Below, piece by piece: positions 23,476-33,738 of a stretch of DNA of 64,000 nt; within the stretch, counting starts at the first letter, position 1; every line of letters starts with the position of its first letter. The stretch spans positions 19,175,589 through 19,239,588 of the forward strand of contig OY294048.1 in assembly GCA_958510825.1 (NCBI GenBank), written 5' to 3'. Source of the DNA: Brachypterus glaber (lineage: Eukaryota; Arthropoda; Insecta; Coleoptera; Kateretidae). The notes under the pieces are model-generated. The model had not been told where the DNA came from, did no database searches, and worked only from the letters and a program-made list of their open reading frames with translations. The translations under genes were made by a program, and so were the position numbers.

Positions 23476-26400
23476 CTAGCCAACTGAAATGTCACTATTC
23501 GATCCAAAATATTTCTTTAGATCTTTAACATGCCAGTCGCCTCTATGACCATCTGCATTTTCCAAAATATACACTAACTTTGACTTTTTCGCAACAACTT
23601 TGCAAAGTATGTACTTTGGAGCAAGTTTTGCAGCAAAACTTTTACTAGCATCTGAGAGTACTTTGTTTCGTCTCCAAACTTTTTCACCTATATCAAAATT
23701 TACTTCACGCTTGCGCAAATCATAAGTACGCTTATTACGTTCATAAGCTTCATGTAAATATTTCTTTACATCAACAAAAATCTCTTTAAGATTTCCCAAG
23801 TCTTGGCTACACGAGTCTCTGTCACAAGGTTCTAATTTAACACCATCAGTCGATGTCATTTTGCCATAATAAGTTCCTGTGATAGGTACATTCCTCCCAA
23901 AATTAAGAAATGCCGGCGTATACCCCGTAACTTCATTTACAGACGTTCGTAAAGCTAGACCTATTTTTGCTAAATTTTTACACCATTCTTTTTGATTATC
24001 TTTTATATATGATCTTATAGCAGTAGAAATTGTGCGATGTTGCCTTTCCGTCGGATTATTTTGACTATGGTAAAGTGCATTAAACCAAATTTTCTGTACA
24101 TTATATTCATCTGCTAATTTTTTAAAAACTTTACCAGCAAATTGTTTTCCATTATCGACAATTAAAAATTGACAGACTCCGTAAACTAAAAAAACTTCAT
24201 TCTCAATGAATTTACATATTGCATTTGCAGTAGCTTCCCTTAAAGGATGTAATAATGTATACTTTGTAAACCAGTCTGACACAACTAAAAGATAACAAAA
24301 ACCTTTAGAACTTCTGGGAAATGGTCCCTGCAAATCACATGAAATAACTTGCCACGGATAATTTACTTCTTTTTCACGACCCATCAATCCAAAACGTGCA
24401 GAATTACTAACTTTTTGTGATTGACAAATATTACAACATCTTACATATTTTAAAATATCTTTACGCATTTTTGGCCAAAAATATGTTTCTGAAATTCTAT
24501 GAAAAGTTTTAAAAAATCCCATATGAGAAGCTAATACATCGTCATGACATTCTTTTAGTACTTGTTTACGACATTTTTGAGGCACTAACAATTTCCACTC
24601 TATAATATTACTTTTTACTTTTGTCTTGGTCGGTATGAACTTATAAATATTATCATCAATAACTTTAAATTGCGGATATGAATCTGGACTCTTAACAATT
24701 TTTTCCCTCAACTGAATATAATATTTATCACTATTATAATCATTTACATTAAAATTAATTAAATTTACATCTGGAAAAATTGATTTTTCTGGTTCTATTC
24801 TATCAAAAGCTCTGGATAACCCATCAGCTACTACATTTAATTTACCTCTACGATATACAATATCCATATCATATTGCTGTAATTTTAATGACCATCTAGC
24901 CAAGCGACCAGAGGGATCTTTCATATTACTCAAATATTTTAATGAAGAATGATCTGTAATTACTGTGAATTTAACACCTTCAATATATGGTCTAAACCTA
25001 TCTATAGCAAACAAAACAGCTAAACATTCCTTTTCACCTACAGAATATTTTATTTCACTACGTGTTAAAGCTCTACTAGCATAAGCTATTACTTTTTCTT
25101 GACCATCTTGCGTTTGTGTTAATATGGAACCGAGGCCAACTAAAGAAGCATCACATTGTATAACAAATGGTAAAGAAAAATTGGGACTTGCTAAAGCTGG
25201 AGCATTTATTAAAGATTCCTTCAACAATAAAAAAGCTTTTTCTGCATCAGTATTCCAACTAATGGCTTGTTTTTTACCTTTGCCCTTTAAAAGTGAATTT
25301 AATGGACTAACAATTGTTGAAAAATTCCTAACAAATCTACGATACCACGAAGCTACACCTAAAAATCTTTTTATCTCTGTACTATTTGTTGGTCTAGGAT
25401 AGTTTATTATTGCTTCTACTTTTTGCGGATCGGTTCTTAAACCAAAATTATCAATTACAAAACCTAAATACTTAAGTGATTTTCTAAAAAAATTACTTTT
25501 TTCAAAATTTATTGTAAGATTAGCAGATTTTAATTTTTCATGTACTATTTGAAGTAATTTAATATGTTCCTCAAAAGTTTTTGATACTATTATAATGTCG
25601 TCAATATAAACAAATATATTTGGATAAAAGGAGAAAGGAAAAAGTTTATCCATTAATCTTTGCTGACTTTGTGTTCCATTTTTGAGTCCATAACACATTA
25701 CATTAAATTCAAATAGTCCCCTACCAGGTACGGAAAATGCAGTTTTTTCTTTAGCAGTTTTTGTAAGTGGAATCTGCCAAAAAGCATTTTTTAAATCTAT
25801 ACTTGATATATATTTTGCATCGCCTAATAAACTTAAAATGGAGTCTATCCTTGGTAAAGGATGTGAATCACCTTTTGTAATAGAATTTAATTTACGTCCA
25901 TCAAAACAAAAACGGTATGTACCATTAGCTTTTTTTACTAATAAAACTGGTGAATTAAAATCAGAATAAGATGGTGAAACTATATCATCTTTTAACATTT
26001 TATCTAACTCTTTATGTAAAATTTCTATTAAATAAGGTGACAAAGGATATTGACGCATTTTAAAAGGTTTATTATTTCCTGTATCTATATCATGTTCTAT
26101 TAAATTTGTTCTACCTATTTTTTCGCTATATAATTCTTTAAATAAACTAACAAATTTATCTGCTATCTTTTTCTGTTCGTCTGTCAAGTCACATAAGCCT
26201 ACTGAATTATCTTTATTTATATCCTGACTATCACTGTTACTAATCACATTCAAATTATTAATTTTATTATTCCAAGATTCATCAGAAAAATCCAGAGTCA
26301 TAGAAAACAATTGTAAAAAATTCACACCAAAAATAAAATTTGTTTCCAAAGAAGGAACAACCAAGACTTGTAAAATCTTAACTTCATTATCTACTTTAAT

Positions 26401-26904
26401 AGGTAAATAAACAACACCAGTTACTAACTGTTTAGATTTATCAGCTGTAGTAACATGCGGTATAAGACATTTATCAATTTTTAAATTAAATTTTTCTAAA
26501 ATTTTAATCGCGTGACCACCAGCCACTGAACAATTTGCACCTGTATCAATCAAAGCTGTTATATTTTTATCAAAAATATTTACTTTAATATATGGACGGT
26601 TATCTCTAGGTAATTTAATAAAAGAACTTTTATTAATTACAGACAAACTATACGGTTTATAAAAAATTTTAACTTTATCCAACCAATCTTTCCATTCATT
26701 CAAATAAAATCGTTTATTTGTTTCTGTTACACTTGATTTTTGTAAAGAATTGATATTATTTTTATTATAATAAATGTTTTTACAAAAAGTAGTTTTGTTA
26801 TCCTTTTTTACCTGACTGTCATTATTATTTTTAGCCTTTTTATTAAGTGAATGCCGACTAAAATCATCCACTTTCCTATTTAGTTTTTTGTACAGGAAGG
26901 GCAA
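23476..26904 (-). CDS. pol: Ty3/gypsy Pol polyprotein (protease, RT, RNase H, integrase)
   Basis: This is a 1142-residue frame made as a Gag-Pol fusion. Protease has the active-site motif LIDTGA (Asp120). Reverse transcriptase has the YIDD box at 433-436. RNase H starts near 580 with an Asp at 585 and has TDHSS near 650. Integrase has an HHCC zinc motif (His787, His794, Cys824, Cys827) and the D-D-E triad at about Asp857, Asp917 and Glu953. The product would be cut into enzymes that copy the RNA and insert the cDNA. The frame begins with TTG, not ATG, and overlaps the end of gag in the -1 frame, which argues for frameshifting over independent initiation. No stop or indel interrupts it. Plus-strand frames inside are shadows. 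Confidence 0.95.
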   Translation of the reverse strand: MPFLYKKLNRKVDDFSRHSLNKKAKNNNDSQVKKDNKTTFCKNIYYNKNNINSLQKSSVTETNKRFYLNEWKDWLDKVKIFYKPYSLSVINKSSFIKLPRDNRPYIKVNIFDKNITALIDTGANCSVAGGHAIKILEKFNLKIDKCLIPHVTTADKSKQLVTGVVYLPIKVDNEVKILQVLVVPSLETNFIFGVNFLQLFSMTLDFSDESWNNKINNLNVISNSDSQDINKDNSVGLCDLTDEQKKIADKFVSLFKELYSEKIGRTNLIEHDIDTGNNKPFKMRQYPLSPYLIEILHKELDKMLKDDIVSPSYSDFNSPVLLVKKANGTYRFCFDGRKLNSITKGDSHPLPRIDSILSLLGDAKYISSIDLKNAFWQIPLTKTAKEKTAFSVPGRGLFEFNVMCYGLKNGTQSQQRLMDKLFPFSFYPNIFVYIDDIIIVSKTFEEHIKLLQIVHEKLKSANLTINFEKSNFFRKSLKYLGFVIDNFGLRTDPQKVEAIINYPRPTNSTEIKRFLGVASWYRRFVRNFSTIVSPLNSLLKGKGKKQAISWNTDAEKAFLLLKESLINAPALASPNFSLPFVIQCDASLVGLGSILTQTQDGQEKVIAYASRALTRSEIKYSVGEKECLAVLFAIDRFRPYIEGVKFTVITDHSSLKYLSNMKDPSGRLARWSLKLQQYDMDIVYRRGKLNVVADGLSRAFDRIEPEKSIFPDVNLINFNVNDYNSDKYYIQLREKIVKSPDSYPQFKVIDDNIYKFIPTKTKVKSNIIEWKLLVPQKCRKQVLKECHDDVLASHMGFFKTFHRISETYFWPKMRKDILKYVRCCNICQSQKVSNSARFGLMGREKEVNYPWQVISCDLQGPFPRSSKGFCYLLVVSDWFTKYTLLHPLREATANAICKFIENEVFLVYGVCQFLIVDNGKQFAGKVFKKLADEYNVQKIWFNALYHSQNNPTERQHRTISTAIRSYIKDNQKEWCKNLAKIGLALRTSVNEVTGYTPAFLNFGRNVPITGTYYGKMTSTDGVKLEPCDRDSCSQDLGNLKEIFVDVKKYLHEAYERNKRTYDLRKREVNFDIGEKVWRRNKVLSDASKSFAAKLAPKYILCKVVAKKSKLVYILENADGHRGDWHVKDLKKYFGSNSDISVG
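26829..26873 (-). promoter_or_regulatory. Candidate RNA pseudoknot downstream of the gag-pol slippery site
   Basis: On the minus strand, AAGTG (26873-26869) can pair with CACTT (26849-26845). TTTTAGTC (26863-26856) can pair with GGCTAAAA (26836-26829), including one G-U pair. The two helices interleave, as in an H-type pseudoknot. The first helix starts about nine bases after the slippery heptamer, a usual spacing. Stem 1 is only five pairs and the join between helices is six bases, so stability is uncertain. Confidence 0.4.
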
Positions 26905-28292
26905 TTTTTAAAAACTACATCTTTATATCCACATTTATAACAAAACTTTGTTCTTTTAGCTAAACATTTGCTAAAAATATGATTTGGTTGGTTACAGTTA
27001 TAACAAATTACTTGTCTAATTTTATTATTACTACTATTACTACTATTCTGTGTATTATTAAAGCTTTGATTGGTACTTTGACTAATTTGAGAAACTTGAC
27101 TACTATTACATACTGAACTTTGACGAGTAGAGGAAGATGGGGTAAGTTTGGACACTGTGGTATTATGACTACAATTACATTTACTACTAAAATTTTGACT
27201 TATATCCGAACTTAGGACATTTACTTTATTAACTGTTTTATTTTTTGCCACACTTTTACCTGCTATGCTCTTTTGTTTTAATTGATAAGCTTCATCTATT
27301 CTTTTACAACTGTCTTTTAAATCTTCTAAATCATTTATTTCTATAAGTGATAATGGTGTAAAATAATGTGGTAATATTCTTTCTCTAATCGTCTTAAGTC
27401 TAGTATATAAACTTGCAGCATGAATTAAACGTTTAAACAAGGTTTCCATAGCACCTATAAAAATTGCGATAGATTCATCGGGATTTTGATATCTAGAACG
27501 GATATCATCCCATGTTCTATCATCTATGTTAGCTGGAAGAAAATCTTTTTTTAATGCTTGAATTATTTGAGACCACGAATTTAAATTATCTTTAATTGAG
27601 AGAAACCATGACAATGCTGGTTCTTTGAATAAGTCATATGCGGATTTAAATAACATTTCGTCTGTAACATTTCTACTTATTTTCATATATTCAACTTGCT
27701 CAATAAAATTTAAAACATTAGACTTTCCATCAAAATTAATATTCCATTTATAAACTGGTACTGATTTTAAATAATCATTATCTTTTTTACTAGAAACATT
27801 AGGACTAAACTGTGTACTATTATGTAATGAAATATTATTATTTACTTGAGTAAGTTCTGAATTTTTACCAGATTTTTCATAAAGATCTAAAATATCTGCT
27901 TCTATTTCTAAACAAGTTGCTTTTGTTATTTCTAAAAATTGAATACGTCTAACTTTATTTTCTTCTACTTCAGGAAAACGTTGCAGACGATTTGTTACAT
28001 GTACTAAATAAGTTTTTAATTTTCTTAAATCAGCTAAACTATAATCACCATGATATTCTACAATTTCTGAAGATATACTATCTAAAATTCTATTAATATT
28101 TTCCACTTCACTGTTAAAATTAAAAGTCGGATCTACATATTTTACTTTAGGATCTTCCCTAGCTATGGCTCTACCTAAAACTTTAATTCTAGATGCTCTA
28201 TTATTTTTTGCTGTTAAATGTCTTATACGAAGTTCATAATTTACCATTTCTGCAGTCAAAAATCGAATTTCCATTTTATCTAAATCTTCCAT
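26880..28292 (-). CDS. gag: Ty3/gypsy Gag (capsid and nucleocapsid)
   Basis: This 470-residue structural protein forms the particle that holds the RNA. The middle third has the retrotransposon capsid pattern, with SAYDLFKEPALSWF and LKKDFLP near residues 220-260. An Asn/Ser/Thr/Gln-rich linker follows. The C-terminus has a CCHC knuckle CYNCNQPNHIFSKC at about 430-443. A second Cys cluster at about 451-467 keeps its cysteines but lacks the expected His, so it is degenerate. The ATG at 28292 is the first in frame after the leader. The stop at 26880-26882 lies within the pol overlap. Confidence 0.92.
   Translation of the reverse strand: MEDLDKMEIRFLTAEMVNYELRIRHLTAKNNRASRIKVLGRAIAREDPKVKYVDPTFNFNSEVENINRILDSISSEIVEYHGDYSLADLRKLKTYLVHVTNRLQRFPEVEENKVRRIQFLEITKATCLEIEADILDLYEKSGKNSELTQVNNNISLHNSTQFSPNVSSKKDNDYLKSVPVYKWNINFDGKSNVLNFIEQVEYMKISRNVTDEMLFKSAYDLFKEPALSWFLSIKDNLNSWSQIIQALKKDFLPANIDDRTWDDIRSRYQNPDESIAIFIGAMETLFKRLIHAASLYTRLKTIRERILPHYFTPLSLIEINDLEDLKDSCKRIDEAYQLKQKSIAGKSVAKNKTVNKVNVLSSDISQNFSSKCNCSHNTTVSKLTPSSSTRQSSVCNSSQVSQISQSTNQSFNNTQNSSNSSNNKIRQVICYNCNQPNHIFSKCLAKRTKFCYKCGYKDVVFKNCPSCTKN
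26883..26889 (-). promoter_or_regulatory. -1 ribosomal frameshift heptamer A-AAA-AAC at the gag-pol junction
   Basis: On the minus strand the end of gag reads ACA AAA AAC TAA. The heptamer A AAA AAC is in the gag frame directly before its stop codon. Slipping back one base gives AAA AAA CTA and continues in the pol frame. It fits the X-XXY-YYZ rule used by retroviruses and many retrotransposons. Confidence 0.85.
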
Positions 28293-28873
28293 TTTGAATA
28301 TTTATTTTCAAAATTTAAATTCAATTTACTCAAAATATCTATTTTATAATAAAATATTTATACTGTACCACAAATTATTTTTTTTTTTGTGTACACTGTT
28401 CAACAAAGTTTTTGCATACTTTGGAAAATTTCCCAAATATGTCAAAAAAATACTAAATTATTATTTATCTCAATTGGACAAATTAATAATTATAAATAGT
28501 CTCCAAAACTACAAAATTAGCTAATATTTATTCATATCCTTCGCATAAATAAATACCCTATTATCCATTTATTTCTATTGAATAAAAGATAATTTCTAGA
28601 AAAACTGAACCCACGCCAAAACTTCTCTATTCCATGTTATTCCATAAAATTCAGAAAAAACATAAAAAACACATATCTGATATATCTTATCAGATTAACT
28701 CTAATTTGACTTAATTTTCAACAAAAAATATTTTATTCAACAGTTATATGTAGGTTTTCTCAAAATGAACTTTAAGTTACACTGAAAAAAAATAAGCTTT
28801 AGATTTTTATAAAAAATACACTGAGAAAAATGGAGTAAAATTTAAAAAAACAAGTGTTCTATCTATCCAAATA
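28293..28873 (-). other. Gypsy leader between primer-binding site and gag
   Basis: About 580 bp of AT-rich untranslated RNA, which would hold packaging signals by analogy with other LTR retrotransposons. A 76-codon plus-strand frame is antisense noise. Confidence 0.6.
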
Positions 28874-28891
28874 CCACGTTCTTGGGCGCCA
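28874..28891 (-). promoter_or_regulatory. Primer-binding site, lysine-tRNA-like
   Basis: On the minus strand TGGCGCCCAAGAACGTGG lies seven bases after the 5' LTR. The TGG start pairs with tRNA CCA. TGGCGCCCAA plus ACGTGG matches the 3' end known for insect tRNA-Lys apart from two extra bases (GA). The tRNA assignment is from memory of that tRNA, not from a search. Confidence 0.7.
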
Positions 28892-28898
28892 ATATTAG

Positions 28899-31009
28899 TG
28901 TACCGTAATTAATACGTTCACTGCCAACGGCTAGTTTTGACAGCGGAGCAATGGGTATGGGCAAGGGAAAAATAGAAAGAATTGATTAATGTTGTTAGGG
29001 GCGCCAGTTACTTTAGCTTTTACTCCTTTAGGTAAGTAACAACCTAGTGTAAATACTTAAGCTTTTCAGTTTGAGAAAATATAACCCCTAAATAAAATAA
29101 GATAACTCATTTGAGAAATTTATTATAAATAAACTTAATGAAAGCACATCAAGTAATGTATTAATATATATAAAAAATATGTGTAATTATATTAAGATAT
29201 AATTAAAGAAATCTTAATAAAAATTACTAAATTCAGAAATCATTCGACTTAAATGTATAAAGAAAACATGAAGTTCAGCAAGCACCAAGAAATGTATGTA
29301 AACAACAATCATTTCTTGCAGTGTATAAAAGTCATGCTTAAATTAGAAATCATTTAATCAAAAGTATGATATTTAATAATTAATAAATGAGATTAAATGT
29401 TTTAAAAAAAATAAGTACCTAAAAATGAACAAAAGCCAGAAGGGCATATAGTATTAATCAATACTATATCAGATCTGATAAAGTTTACAGTTATAAGAAT
29501 ATTGAAATAAAAGAATTTAAAAATATGAAATATTGCTTTCAAAAGTTTTCAGAAAGAGTACTTAGCTGGTTTCTGCAAAATCCATGAGGTATGAATTCCA
29601 TCGTCTCCATCTGTACAAGTCTCCCCTATGCTGATGTATTCATTTCTCAAATGAAAGAAAAAAAAATAGGCTGTCCCATCTACTTTGGAAAAATCATCTT
29701 CCAGGATAAAATGTACGATTGAAAATGTTGTCCGGGATAAAATATGCTTTTGAAAATTATGTCCAATGTAAAATTGTCTGCTAGACGGTCATATAGAATT
29801 TATCTATGCCGAAAATTACAAAACCATGTTCCAACAGAACATCACTCCATGCGGAGAACTTGTATATCAAATATACCAAAATAAACTTCAACTTAAATTA
29901 ATGTAATTCCATATTAATGGTATAGAAATGGTGAGTAATTAATGGTAATTAATTAATGGTCTAGTAATGTAGTAATAATGGTGCTTAATTAATGGTGCTA
30001 AAACAATAATTATATCTCAGAAATATTCTAAGAAACAGAAAAACTTAACTTACATGTCATACTAAGTCTTCGATGTCCATCGAAACGTTATAAATGCGTA
30101 ATTGTAGAAAATAACCGTTACAATATCTTCCGCATTGTTTAAATATTCATTTTCACTAACTTTAAATAAAAATACATGAAGGATTACTTCGATGATTACA
30201 GAAAATAAACACTCGTCAAAATGACACCACCATTGTATTCGAGTTGCTTCAAGAAGGAGCGAAAATCGACCTTATCAACCGGTATGAACCCTTCAGGTAA
30301 ATAAAATCCTATTTCTGAACTATTAGCGACATCTATGCAAGTCATTATCAACTACAGTTTTACCGTATAGGATTCCTAATAAAGGTAACGAAAACTACAC
30401 CAAAAATAATAACAAAAAGACTATTTCCTAATAAATCCGTATTAGTGATATCTAACCTCAAAATATTACTCTAAGAAACAAATATAAACAATACTTATTG
30501 TTTATCAGCAAAACTAATAAAAATACGAACAGAATACTAAGTGTCCTGTGAACTAAGTATAAACAAAATACTGAATCTAAGTAAGCAGTTCCAGCAAACT
30601 ATTTTCAACAAATTCTAGATTATCCCGAAGGAATAATCATACGAAACTTTCCAGGAGAAACAAGCTACAGATGAAAGCCAGTGAAATCCAACCCTCAATA
30701 GACTCTGAAACATATAAAAACCAGGTAAGTCCATAGACAAATGCACTATAGAGAAATAAGTCATATGATTCTTTATTATTAAAAATCATATTCTAATTAT
30801 GTTTTCTTTATGTTATTTTCAGGTAGAACTATGGAATAGAGACTTATATGGTTAGAATTCAGTTCCTGCTACAAAATAGTCCCAGATACAAAATAGTTCT
30901 GTACGTACGTAACTATTTATATACAAAATAAACATAAATTATAACGTAAGTAAACGAATAGTTTAATTAACCCTTGCTATATTACAAAGTGACGATTTAT
31001 ATCGTTACA
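28899..31009 (-). repeat. 5' LTR of the gypsy element (2111 bp)
   Basis: This is equal in length and nearly identical in sequence to 20850-22960. In element orientation it contains the promoter and precedes the primer site. It carries the same antisense TATA-like word, intron-like signals and AATAAA as the other LTR. Confidence 0.93.
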
Positions 31010-31013
31010 CATT

Positions 31014-31084
31014 ATGTACCGCGCGTGTCTAGTCCGCCCCCCACCTATTTAACTTTTGAACTGCTTAAGATATCAGCTTAAAAT
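31014..31084. repeat. Fragment of the foldback family also seen at 51868-52557
   Basis: GTGTCTAGTCCGCCCCCC, AACTTTTGAACTGCTTAAG and the following AAATTTGGA match the left end of the 51868-52557 foldback (GTGTCAAATGTCCGTCCCCC, GAACGGCTTAAG). No inverse partner is seen nearby. Confidence 0.5.
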
Positions 31085-31870
31085 TTGGATCGAGGGGCTG
31101 ACCGCGAGGAAATCTTTTGTACAAGCCAAAGGAACTCAGGAGGAACTCTGGAGGAACTCCGAGGAACTCTCGAGGAACTCTGGAGGAACTCCGAAGGAAG
31201 TCAGAGGAACTCTTTGCAAAAAGTAACCTTTTGTACAAATTTCAGACGCGGTCAGAAACAATTATTATTTATTACCCCCCATGCGGATTAACGTTTTTTA
31301 TTTCAAAGTAGATGAGCCGTTACAAACACCTTATCAAAACATCCTACCTTTGGGCGCCAATTTTCAAGTGTGGTAGAAATCGTCAGGGACAAAGCTTCTT
31401 TTTTTTTTTCTTTTTTTCCTAAGGGTAATTTGGGGGCGCCAAGTTTGGTAGAAACCGTCAGGGACAAAGCTTTTTTTCTTGAAGGAAGGTAAATCGGGGG
31501 CGCCATTTTTTATTCTCGAAGGAGGCGCCAAGTTTGGTAGTAACCGTCAGGGACAAAGGTTTTTTTTATAAATGTATTTTTTGTAGGGGCGACAAGTTTG
31601 GTTGATTGAAACCGTCAGGGACAAAGCCTTTTTTTGTTTTTTTGAGTGTGCCTTATTGCCAATAAGTTATTGGCAGTAGTGTTGCACAGCGGTAATTTCT
31701 ACGGCTTATTTGCCAAAAATTACCCCATCCAGAGAGGAACTCTTAAGGAACACAGGAGGAACTCCCAAGGAACTCTGGAGGAACTCCGAAGGAACTCTGA
31801 GGAACTCTTTGCAAAAAGGAACTCTTTTGTACAAATTTCAGACGCGGTCAGCCCCTCGATTTGGATCTCC
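31085..31870. repeat. Repeat block with mirrored ends and GGAACTC minisatellites
   Basis: The left edge GATCGAGGGGCTGACCGCG is mirrored at the right edge CGCGGTCAGCCCCTCGAT. Inside each end is a minisatellite of about 12-13 bp units such as GGAACTCTGGAG, at about 31131-31215 and 31735-31812. Both arrays are in the same orientation, each followed by TTTGCAAAAAG and TTTTGTACAAATTTCAGACGCGG. The frames at 31085-31311 and 31646-31939 simply read the minisatellite and have no conserved domain. Confidence 0.65.
31350..31640. repeat. Tandem array with GTCAGGGACAAAGC in each unit
   Basis: Four diverged units of roughly 65-90 bp carry GGGGGCGCCAAGTTTGGTAG, then AAACCGTCAGGGACAAAGC, then a T run. The same core word is tandemly repeated again at 41530-41940. 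No protein is encoded. Confidence 0.6.
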
Positions 31871-32382
31871 AACATACTTTTAATTTTTTTAAACATTTTT
31901 TGGGGTGTTAAATTACAAATCTGTTTTTTTTTCTTCTAGATTTTACAATAATATAGTCACCCACTTTTAACTGTAAAAAAAACATTTTCATAAGAAAAAT
32001 TGTTCTCTTTAGATTATTTCAAATTTAAAACGGCTTTTTTAATCAAATTTAAAAATCGAAAGTGGTAATATCTATACGCCATAGTTTCAATATATTTGTT
32101 TTTAATGTGGCATGTTTCATGCTATATTTACCCTTTTCATAATACATTGCGTGACAAATGTGATGAAAAAAAAACTATATTAATTCAGACCGCAAACGTA
32201 GGTAAGTATACCCACCTATTTTTATTAACTGGTTTTTATTTTATGTGTTCAAATAAATTTGCCTATCAAGCATTTTACTATTAAAGTGCTATTCTTATTT
32301 GTTATTCACAACTGTACTATGGCGAAAGGTCTAACATTGATTGAGGATTTTTCGATGTTACTGGTTGCATTCGATGTACAAA
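31871..32382. other. No gene seen
   Basis: AT-rich DNA with no supported frame. The 62-codon plus-strand frame at 32096 lacks any recognisable motif. Confidence 0.45.
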
Positions 32383-32475
32383 TTTGTCTGCATTTTAGAT
32401 TTTAAGCTTTCACGGCCATTAAGATATAAAGAACTTTCACTTTCGGGTTTAGACCGTGTTAATGGATTTTCACTT

Positions 32476-32516
32476 TCCGACGTTTCGTCTCTTACTACTA
32501 GAGACATCTTCAGGGA
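32476..32516 (-). ncRNA. Minimal hammerhead-ribozyme-like motif, PLE 1 left arm
   Basis: On the minus strand the order is stem I strand TCC, core CTGAAGA, an extra T, stem II GTCTC with a nine-base loop and GAGAC, core GAAA, then C-GTC and stem I partner GGA. Stem III is just A-C with G-U and has no loop, so it could act only as a dimer. This matches the minimalist hammerheads reported in PLE terminal repeats. The extra T is a departure from the consensus core. Activity is inferred. Confidence 0.5.
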
Positions 32517-32556
32517 TTAATCTGAAACTAAGTTTCGAATCAACTTGTGTCACTAT

Positions 32557-32952
32557 TTATGACGACTTGTGGTTATTCACCCGTGACGAGGTTTTTCCTA
32601 TCAAAGACTTCCATATTGCAGGTAAGTGGTAACCAGTGTCCCGATTGATATTGTTAGGATACTTGATGATTTCTATCGATTCCCGTATCTTCCTTGGCAT
32701 TTTTCTGTTTTCTGTTAATATTTGTTTTGTTTCAGACAAATTGATTTTATGACCTGTTTCATGTACATGTTCGGCTACTGCCGATAAGGAAATTTGTTTC
32801 TTTCTTATATTGCGCTCATGCTCTTGAAGTCTTGTAGAAATTTTTCTCTTAGTTTCACCTATGTAAACCGTACCACAGGAGCAGGGTATTTTATATACGC
32901 CTTCTGAACTCAGGGGTATTTTGTCTTTTGTTGAAGTCAAACATTGACCCAT
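32557..32952 (-). pseudogene. PLE GIY-YIG endonuclease fragment (PLE 1)
   Basis: The 131-residue frame carries CGTVYIGETKRKI, the GIY-YIG signature of Penelope-type endonucleases, followed by LQEHERNIR and an H-x-H-like VHETGH. It matches the C-terminus of the protein at 46555-48132 nearly residue for residue. The RT domain is absent because the copy turns into its inverse at about 32951. The apparent start codon is simply at the junction. Confidence 0.85.
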
Positions 32953-33068
32953 GTAAGCGGTATCACGGATAAAATAGGTAAACTTTTGAAAAAGTCAAAT
33001 ATTAAGCCTATATTTCGGTCCAACCAAAAATTGGGTCAATGTTTGACTTCAACAAAAGACAAAATGTG

Positions 33069-33703
33069 TGTTGTGTGACGTCGAAAGGTCCCATTCGGTG
33101 ATATGGGATTGCCTCCGTAACATCGCCTTTATGATATTAATTAAGTGGACTGCGAATAGGTATTAATGATTGAAAAGAATATTAAAGACAAAACGACAGT
33201 TCCAATAATATATATGGTAATCCTACCTTAGTTACAGCATTCAGCACGACAGGTCATGACCGCCATTTCTTCACAGGAGACACCACATAATTGGAAACTG
33301 ATGTACGCGAATTAAAGTTTGTTTGACCAGTGTAGGTATACACTACTAATTATTTAAATACATATGTGTATATGGAACTTATTTCTATAGTTTGCAGCCG
33401 TAAATATGGTAAATTCTAACGAATGCCCGCGCGTGGTATATTCGTCAGCGGATTTGAGTATATTTGTATTGACACGCATCAATTGTTCTCGAGCGTCAAA
33501 TTGGTACTACTTGCGGAAGGCGACCTCCCCGAACTCATGCGCAGAAAAGCTAGGAGGTTTTCAGCGCGTTACTTACAAAAATACAATTAATTTAAAATAA
33601 AATATTATTTTTGAATTATAACTAAGTAAAGAAATTAAATGAAATTATGTATAATAAAACCCAAATTAAAAATAAATACAAACACAGAAATGTGGTTGTA
33701 ACA
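33069..33703 (-). repeat. 3' LTR of the BEL element (635 bp)
   Basis: From TGTTGTGTGACGTCG to GTGGTTGTAACA. It is identical by eye to the other LTR except for a 9-bp segment (about CCTTAGTTA, near 33228-33236) absent there. The 64-codon plus-strand frame at 33406, starting at an ATG, occurs identically in both LTRs and is antisense to the element. It is not considered a gene. Confidence 0.9.
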
Positions 33704-33718
33704 TTACCGCCCACCAAA
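33704..33718 (-). promoter_or_regulatory. Polypurine tract of the BEL element
   Basis: On the minus strand TTTTGGTGGGCGGTAA abuts the 3' LTR start TGTTACAACC. Purine-rich and correctly placed for plus-strand priming. Confidence 0.6.
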
Positions 33719-33738
33719 ACACACAAAATTAGAGTGTT

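Larger units (their letters stand above)
20850..31009 (-). mobile_element. Complete Ty3/gypsy LTR retrotransposon (10,160 bp)
   Basis: Two 2111-bp LTRs flank a 5.9-kb interior that reads on the minus strand as primer-binding site, leader, gag, pol, and purine tract. Protease, RT, RNase H and integrase are in the order typical of Ty3/gypsy (Metaviridae). No envelope-like frame lies between pol and the 3' LTR, where only 515 bp remain. A 4-bp CATT duplication surrounds it. All catalytic residues examined are present and the LTRs differ at only two sites noticed by eye. The element is therefore young and may be intact. The lysine-tRNA-like primer site and long LTRs recall the Osvaldo/Ulysses group, but that placement is tentative. 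Confidence 0.93.

Noticed and set aside
25124..25402. Plus-strand ORF within gypsy pol (and similar ones at 35775, 36195, 37190, 37973 in BEL)
   Set aside because: These are antisense shadows of strong coding frames with clear domains on the minus strand.
31085..31311. Overlapping ORFs with repeated EELRGTLEELW-like phrases
   Set aside because: They are translations of the GGAACTC minisatellite in two frames.
33406..33600. 64-codon plus-strand ORF with ATG, identical at 40915-41109
   Set aside because: The identity is explained by the two BEL LTRs. The frame is antisense to the element and has no recognisable domain.
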